Positions 6,043 to 9,468 of a stretch of DNA of 9,468 nucleotides are shown here, piece by piece (position 1 is the stretch's first letter; every line of letters begins with the position of its first letter). Both the position numbers and the translations under genes were made by a program. The notes beneath the pieces are model-generated. The model worked only from the letters and a program-made list of their open reading frames with translations, was not told the DNA's origin and ran no database searches. Location of the stretch: positions 1-9,468 of the forward strand of contig JABMPO010000039.1 of assembly GCA_013203015.1 (NCBI GenBank), written 5' to 3'. This DNA comes from Fidelibacterota bacterium. Lineage in GTDB: Bacteria; Fidelibacterota; Marinisomatia; Marinisomatales; TCS56.

Positions 6043-6107
6043 GGAAATTAATTGGTTAGAAACTCTGAGCAAAACACATTCAAAATGATCTAATCCAATT
6101 TAATTCC
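6043..6107. repeat. Imperfect inverted repeat in the divergent promoter region
   Basis: The arm at 6043-6060 (GGAAATTAATTGGTTAGA) and the reverse complement of 6089-6107 (GGAATTAAATTGGATTAGA) agree at most positions, with small shifts, around a 28-nt spacer. It lies between the divergent transporter and GT-C-like genes and could be an operator or a long hairpin. It does not match the NikR or Fur consensus that I know. The rest of this A+T-rich gap shows no RNA gene or further ORF. Confidence 0.4.
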
Positions 6108-6140
6108 CCAAGACTTATCTCGAAAAAAATAGTGCGCCGC

Positions 6141-6169
6141 TTGCTCAGTTATTTAATACACTTTATTTT
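6141..6169 (+). promoter_or_regulatory. Weak candidate promoter directly before the GT-C-like gene
   Basis: TTGCTC (6141-6146) and TATTTT (6164-6169) are 17 nt apart and match the sigma-70 hexamers only 3/6 and 4/6. A start about 7 nt after the second box would fall on the ATG at 6176, which has no Shine-Dalgarno sequence, so the mRNA could be leaderless. In an A+T-rich stretch such matches arise easily by chance. Confidence 0.25.
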
Positions 6170-6175
6170 CTTGGC

Positions 6176-7906
6176 ATGCAGAAAGCTATTATAGCAGGGT
6201 CAGATCGTCTTGAAATTATTTCCCGCAATTTTTTATTCTTCGGCATATTTTTCTTTATAGCAATTTTATCCTTTACTAAGATTTACAATGGCGACATCTG
6301 GTGGTCGCTGGCCGAAGGACGAGAGATCGTTTCTTCCGGGGTACTGCAGAATACCAATAAATTTGCCTTCACTTTTCCTGACCACCTCTGGATATCTGCT
6401 CAATGGTTGTTTTCTTTAACAGCTTATTTTATTATCAACCTGATTGGTATCTCCGGCTTAGTTATTGTGAAAATAATTATATTTCTGATTATAGTATTTT
6501 TCCTGTTTCGAGTCATTCAATCAACAGGTTTACCATCTTATCAATTAGTTCTGTTTTTACTTTTGTTTATTCTGGCTGTTCATTTCCGAATTATGATCAG
6601 GGCTCATTTGTTTTCAATTTTATTTTTCTCCATATTTATATTTCTAATTCATCAATTCCGAAATGATAAAAAGCACGCACTATACTGGCTGCTTTTGGTT
6701 TCTCTCCTCTGGTCAAATTTTCATTCGGGAATAATTTTTGGATTAGGGTTTTTGGCTCTTTCGTTTTTAGAAGACAGCATCCGGTTTTTACTAAAATCTA
6801 ATTTCTCTTTTCGACGACTGGTTCAGGCAAAGTTCTTCAGAAACTATATTATCTTTGGAATTGGCAGTCTGCTGGTCAGCTTTATAAATCCGCAAGGGTC
6901 CTCTTGGCTGATCCATGCATTTACCCACTTAAATGTCGAAAGTCTAATTCAATTGGTAGAATATCAACCGGCAATTAACTTGCTACCCACAACCCTGCCA
7001 TTATTTTTACTGATTTTTGTATGGTTGATAATTTCTATCGTTCGCATTTTTCGATCCAAACAATTACAGCCTTATGATTTGACAGCTTTGGTTTTTCTAT
7101 ATTTTGCACTAAAACATAATCGAATAGTCCCTTATTTTTCTATTGTTGCAATCATATCCAGTGCTATTTCTTTAAAATCTATAAAATTGTCTCTGGATAA
7201 AAACATACACTTTTTTGAAAACCCAAACTCACAATATTCCCTATTCAATTTGGTATTAGGATTGCTATTGATTTTAGCGCCGTTATATCTTATTGGTCGT
7301 TTACCATTTCTACCACCGGTAACTGACTTTGGTACCGGGGTTAATCAATATCGGTTGCCAATCAAATCAGTTGATTTTCTTAAAGTTAATCATATTAATG
7401 GAAATGGTTTTAACAGTTTTTTCTGGGGCGGCTACTTGACTTGGCAATTGTATCCTGATAAACAAGTTTTTATTGACGGACGGGTCCCGGCTTATCCGGC
7501 TGGATTCATACAAACAACACGCAAGATTCGCATCAATTCACAAATATTCCAGGCGGTGGACGATACATACAATTTCCAGTATCTCATTTTCCCTAATGAT
7601 TATCTATTCTGGGACATCAAAACCACATTCCTTTCCAGTGATTGGCGACCGGTTTATTGGGACCGATCTGGCGCCCGGATTTATGTCAAAAATAATCAAC
7701 AAAATCTTGGATACCTTCTGAAACATGAGTACAAATATTATAATCCAAATTTCGATTACGCGACCTTTACGGCGATTAAAACTGATCTTTACAAACGGCA
7801 ACAATTAATTGTTGAAATTAAACGTCATTATGCCGTAACCGGTGAAAAATATGATTTACAGCAATTGGCTCAATTTGAAATAAATTCAGAGCCAGAGAGA
7901 AAGTAA
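6176..7906 (+). CDS. Large polytopic membrane protein, GT-C glycosyltransferase-like, function unknown
   Basis: The only plus-strand gene encodes 576 residues: about ten hydrophobic segments up to residue 375, then a soluble C-terminal part. The first extramembrane loop has GDIWWSLAEGREIVSSG (39-55) followed by FAFTFPDHLWISAQWLF, the layout of membrane proteins that begin D/GD-x-WWH-x-x-x-G and continue FSFT...W..EWL. Later come IRAHLFS (141-147), NFHSG (181-185), NPQG (238-241), KHNRIVP (313-319), WGGYLTWQLYP (417-427) and FIDGR (432-436). Such proteins resemble lipid-linked-sugar GT-C enzymes, with the acidic loop as the likely catalytic site, but no substrate can be named. The gene is visibly richer in A+T than its neighbours, partly because of many Phe and Ile codons. 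It stands alone, divergent from the transporter and convergent with hypE, with stops only 10 nt apart and no terminator visible between them. Confidence 0.75.
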   Translation: MQKAIIAGSDRLEIISRNFLFFGIFFFIAILSFTKIYNGDIWWSLAEGREIVSSGVLQNTNKFAFTFPDHLWISAQWLFSLTAYFIINLIGISGLVIVKIIIFLIIVFFLFRVIQSTGLPSYQLVLFLLLFILAVHFRIMIRAHLFSILFFSIFIFLIHQFRNDKKHALYWLLLVSLLWSNFHSGIIFGLGFLALSFLEDSIRFLLKSNFSFRRLVQAKFFRNYIIFGIGSLLVSFINPQGSSWLIHAFTHLNVESLIQLVEYQPAINLLPTTLPLFLLIFVWLIISIVRIFRSKQLQPYDLTALVFLYFALKHNRIVPYFSIVAIISSAISLKSIKLSLDKNIHFFENPNSQYSLFNLVLGLLLILAPLYLIGRLPFLPPVTDFGTGVNQYRLPIKSVDFLKVNHINGNGFNSFFWGGYLTWQLYPDKQVFIDGRVPAYPAGFIQTTRKIRINSQIFQAVDDTYNFQYLIFPNDYLFWDIKTTFLSSDWRPVYWDRSGARIYVKNNQQNLGYLLKHEYKYYNPNFDYATFTAIKTDLYKRQQLIVEIKRHYAVTGEKYDLQQLAQFEINSEPERK

Positions 7907-7916
7907 GTTTATTTAA

Positions 7917-8978
7917 TCAGCAAATCCGTGGTAGTAAATCGCCTACCGGCATATCAACTATACGCTGTGCCCCAAGACCTGTCCGCATGGTCACCAAACC
8001 GGGGTTTTCATCCACTACTTCTCCTATTATTGCAGATTCTTTTCCCAGGGGGTGTTGGCGCATAGCGGCCAATACATCATCAGCAATATTGTCAGGCACT
8101 ACAACTACCAATTTTCCTTCATTGGCCACATAGAGGGGGTCAATCCCCAGTATCTCGCAAGCGCCAGCCACTTCCGGCTTGACCGGTACCGCATTTTCCT
8201 GTAAAACAATACCAACTTTCGATGCCCGGGCAAATTCATTTAATGAAGTTGCCAGTCCACCGCGGGTAGGATCGCGCATAGCATGGACGTTTTTTGACAC
8301 TTTTAACATACTATACACTATATCATTTAAGGCGGCCGTGTCGCTTTTCACTCGAGTCTCAAACGACAACCCCTCTCGAGTTGTCATGACGGCCATGCCG
8401 TGATCTGCCACTGTCCCGGATATAATAATTTTATCACCCGTCTGTAAGTTGGCCGCAGAAATATTCACTCCTTCCGGTACTACGCCCAAACCGGAAGTGT
8501 TGATAAAAATTTGATCGCATTTGCCACGGTTGACCACTTTAGTATCGCCGGTTACAATTATTACACCTGCTGCCCGGGCGGATTTTTCCATGGATAACAA
8601 TACTCGATGCAGGGTTTCCAGTGGTAAACCCTCTTCCAATATAAACGCAACACTGATATAAAGTGGGGGTGCGCCACTCATGCACACATCATTGACCGTT
8701 CCATTCACCGCCAGATCACCTATATCGCCGCCGGGAAAGAAAATCGGGTCGACCACAAATGAATCGGTAGTAAATGCCAGCTTTCCAGGTGGTAAGTTGA
8801 GGATTGCCTGGTCTTCCAATTTATCCAGAGTCTGGTTGCCAAAGCGTGGTAGAAATAATTTTTCAATCAATTGCGCCGAAAGTTTACCCCCGGCACCATG
8901 GGCAAGTTGGATCGAATCATGATCCATTATCGGTAATGGACAGGAAAGAGTTTCGGGAATTTTAAGTTTATTGGTCAT
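7917..8978 (-). CDS. hypE: [NiFe]-hydrogenase maturation protein HypE (carbamoyl dehydratase)
   Basis: HypE receives a carbamoyl group from HypF on its C-terminal cysteine, dehydrates it with ATP to a thiocyanate, and passes the cyanide to iron on HypC-HypD. The 353-residue protein shows LAHGAGGKL (26-33), TTDSFVVDP (70-78), FFPGGDIGDLAVNGTVNDV (80-98), SGAPP (101-105), FILEEGLP (112-119), TGDTKVV (143-149), RDPTRGG, ANEGKLVV and the diagnostic C-terminus PRIC with Cys353 immediately before TGA. All features point to a functional enzyme. The SCPLPIMD segment before the first motif is common in the family and supports the ATG at 8978 over an internal ATG at codon 18. No Shine-Dalgarno sequence is seen. 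It follows hypD on the same strand but after 135 nt, wider than the usual overlap. Confidence 0.97.
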   Translation of the reverse strand: MTNKLKIPETLSCPLPIMDHDSIQLAHGAGGKLSAQLIEKLFLPRFGNQTLDKLEDQAILNLPPGKLAFTTDSFVVDPIFFPGGDIGDLAVNGTVNDVCMSGAPPLYISVAFILEEGLPLETLHRVLLSMEKSARAAGVIIVTGDTKVVNRGKCDQIFINTSGLGVVPEGVNISAANLQTGDKIIISGTVADHGMAVMTTREGLSFETRVKSDTAALNDIVYSMLKVSKNVHAMRDPTRGGLATSLNEFARASKVGIVLQENAVPVKPEVAGACEILGIDPLYVANEGKLVVVVPDNIADDVLAAMRQHPLGKESAIIGEVVDENPGLVTMRTGLGAQRIVDMPVGDLLPRIC

Positions 8979-8987
8979 GGTTGCTGA

Positions 8988-8993
8988 ATTATA
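8988..8993 (-). promoter_or_regulatory. Candidate -10 box immediately upstream of hypE
   Basis: A perfect TATAAT lies with its 3' end 9 nt before the hypE ATG. No good -35 box is present at 16-18 nt. Transcription from it would begin about 2-3 nt before the start codon, giving a nearly leaderless mRNA, in line with the absence of a Shine-Dalgarno sequence. Confidence 0.35.
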
Positions 8994-9039
8994 TGTGCTA
9001 AGCTGTTAAAGTGATAGGGTTCTTTGTTCTTTTCTCCTT

Positions 9040-9060
9040 GCTCTATGCTCTATTGCTCTT
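9040..9060. repeat. Short heptamer tandem repeat in the hypD-hypE gap
   Basis: On the plus strand, GCTCTAT occurs twice in tandem (9040-9046, 9047-9053) and, after one base, a partial third copy GCTCT follows (9055-9059). The surrounding strand is strongly pyrimidine-rich (9021-9060). The gap between hypD and hypE (8979-9113) has no ORF, RNA gene or hairpin terminator that I can see. Confidence 0.6.
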
Positions 9061-9113
9061 TATTCCATTAAATCAGTGTTTAATTATTTTTGTTTTCTTC
9101 GATGTTCCGCCTT

Positions 9114-9468
9114 TTATACCGTTTTTCGATTATAACGATAATAGGCGGCACAGGCACCTTCACTGGAAACCATGGGTGCACCCAGAGGATGCTCCGGCAG
9201 ACAATCCCTTCCGAAAGCCGGGCATTCGTGAGGTTTTTTCAAGCCCCGCAAGACCTCACCACTGATGCAGAGCGGCGATTCTTCGGTTTTTATATCGCCC
9301 ACGGCAAATTTTTTTTCCGCGTCAAATGTAGAGTATTCCTGGCGTATGCCATAGCCACTGACAGGAATTTCACCGATGCCGCGCCATTTACGGGCTTTTG
9401 TCTCGAATACGCGATTGATTATATCCTGGGCCGGCCGATTACCTTCACGACTTACGGAACGGGCATAC
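9114..9468 (-). CDS. hypD: [NiFe]-hydrogenase maturation protein HypD, C-terminal part only
   Basis: HypD, with HypC, is the iron-sulfur scaffold on which the Fe(CN)2CO group of [NiFe] hydrogenase is built. The frame is open from the right edge to TAA at 9114-9116, giving 117 residues of a protein normally about 360-380 long; the start is outside the window. It begins YARSVSREGNRPAQ, continues WRGIGEIPVSGYGIRQEY, and ends with the cysteine cluster C-I-S-GEVLRGLKKP, HEC, FGRDC and MVSSEGACAAYY, whose four Cys match those that bind the [4Fe-4S] cluster in known HypD. A GTG at 9302 within this frame is internal and not a start. It lies upstream of hypE on the same strand. Confidence 0.97.
   Translation of the reverse strand, partial: YARSVSREGNRPAQDIINRVFETKARKWRGIGEIPVSGYGIRQEYSTFDAEKKFAVGDIKTEESPLCISGEVLRGLKKPHECPAFGRDCLPEHPLGAPMVSSEGACAAYYRYNRKTV

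Noticed and set aside
6020..6175. NikR or Fur binding site in the divergent gap
   Set aside because: I could not find GTATGA-N16-TCATAC or a GATAATGATAATCATTATC-like box; only the imperfect inverted repeat is supported.
7917..7919. TGA after the C-terminal Cys of HypE as a possible selenocysteine codon
   Set aside because: PRIC followed by a stop is the normal HypE end; no SECIS-like need exists.
9039..9062. Heptamer copies as a possible CRISPR array
   Set aside because: Units are 7 nt, directly adjacent and without spacers; there are no cas genes.

Overview
This is a compact bacterial window. Nine genes are annotated on the minus strand plus a short leader peptide ORF, and one gene lies on the plus strand. 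Gene spacing is tight, with 1-4 nt overlaps, and base composition is mid-range apart from a visibly A+T-rich plus-strand membrane gene. The gene types fit an anaerobic or facultative, probably uncultured, lineage: a type I-beta DAHP synthase like that of Thermotoga, a Gram-positive-type EPSP synthase, a short ACT-less prephenate dehydratase, and the [NiFe]-hydrogenase maturation genes hypD and hypE. I cannot assign a phylum from sequence alone.

Region 1-4353 (minus strand) is an aromatic amino acid operon, transcribed right to left: prephenate dehydratase, prephenate/arogenate dehydrogenase (tyrA), DAHP synthase (aroF type), EPSP synthase (aroA) and shikimate dehydrogenase (aroE, cut by the left edge). 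Junctions are a 4-nt overlap, a 1-nt gap, a 4-nt gap and a 1-nt overlap, so the block is almost certainly one translationally coupled transcript. It holds the entry enzyme of the shikimate pathway, two later shikimate steps, and the two enzymes that split prephenate towards Phe and Tyr.

Region 4354-4586 is the most interesting stretch. Just upstream of the operon, on the same strand, is what looks like a complete ribosome-mediated transcription attenuator. It has a promoter with a perfect TATAAT box and a short leader ORF with the run YKYYYRFF. It also has a 9-bp antiterminator pairing (GGGTTGATA with TATCAACCC) and an overlapping Rho-independent terminator with a nine-T tract. It should sense charged tRNA-Tyr and tRNA-Phe together and gate the whole operon.

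Region 4587-6004 (minus strand) is a second small operon: a nickel/cobalt-type membrane transporter with a 13-histidine loop, a VKOR-family membrane thiol oxidoreductase and a stand-alone AroQ-class chorismate mutase. The mutase feeds prephenate to the downstream operon but lies before the attenuator.

Region 6005-6175 is a divergent promoter region with an imperfect inverted repeat. Region 6176-7906 (plus strand) is a large polytopic membrane protein of the GT-C-like type, function unknown. Region 7917-9468 (minus strand) carries hypE (complete, ending PRIC) and the C-terminal part of hypD. Together with the nearby nickel-type transporter they suggest a hydrogenase-maturation neighbourhood beyond the right edge.

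Several genes without a Shine-Dalgarno sequence have a -10-like box only a few bases from the start codon, which hints at leaderless transcripts.
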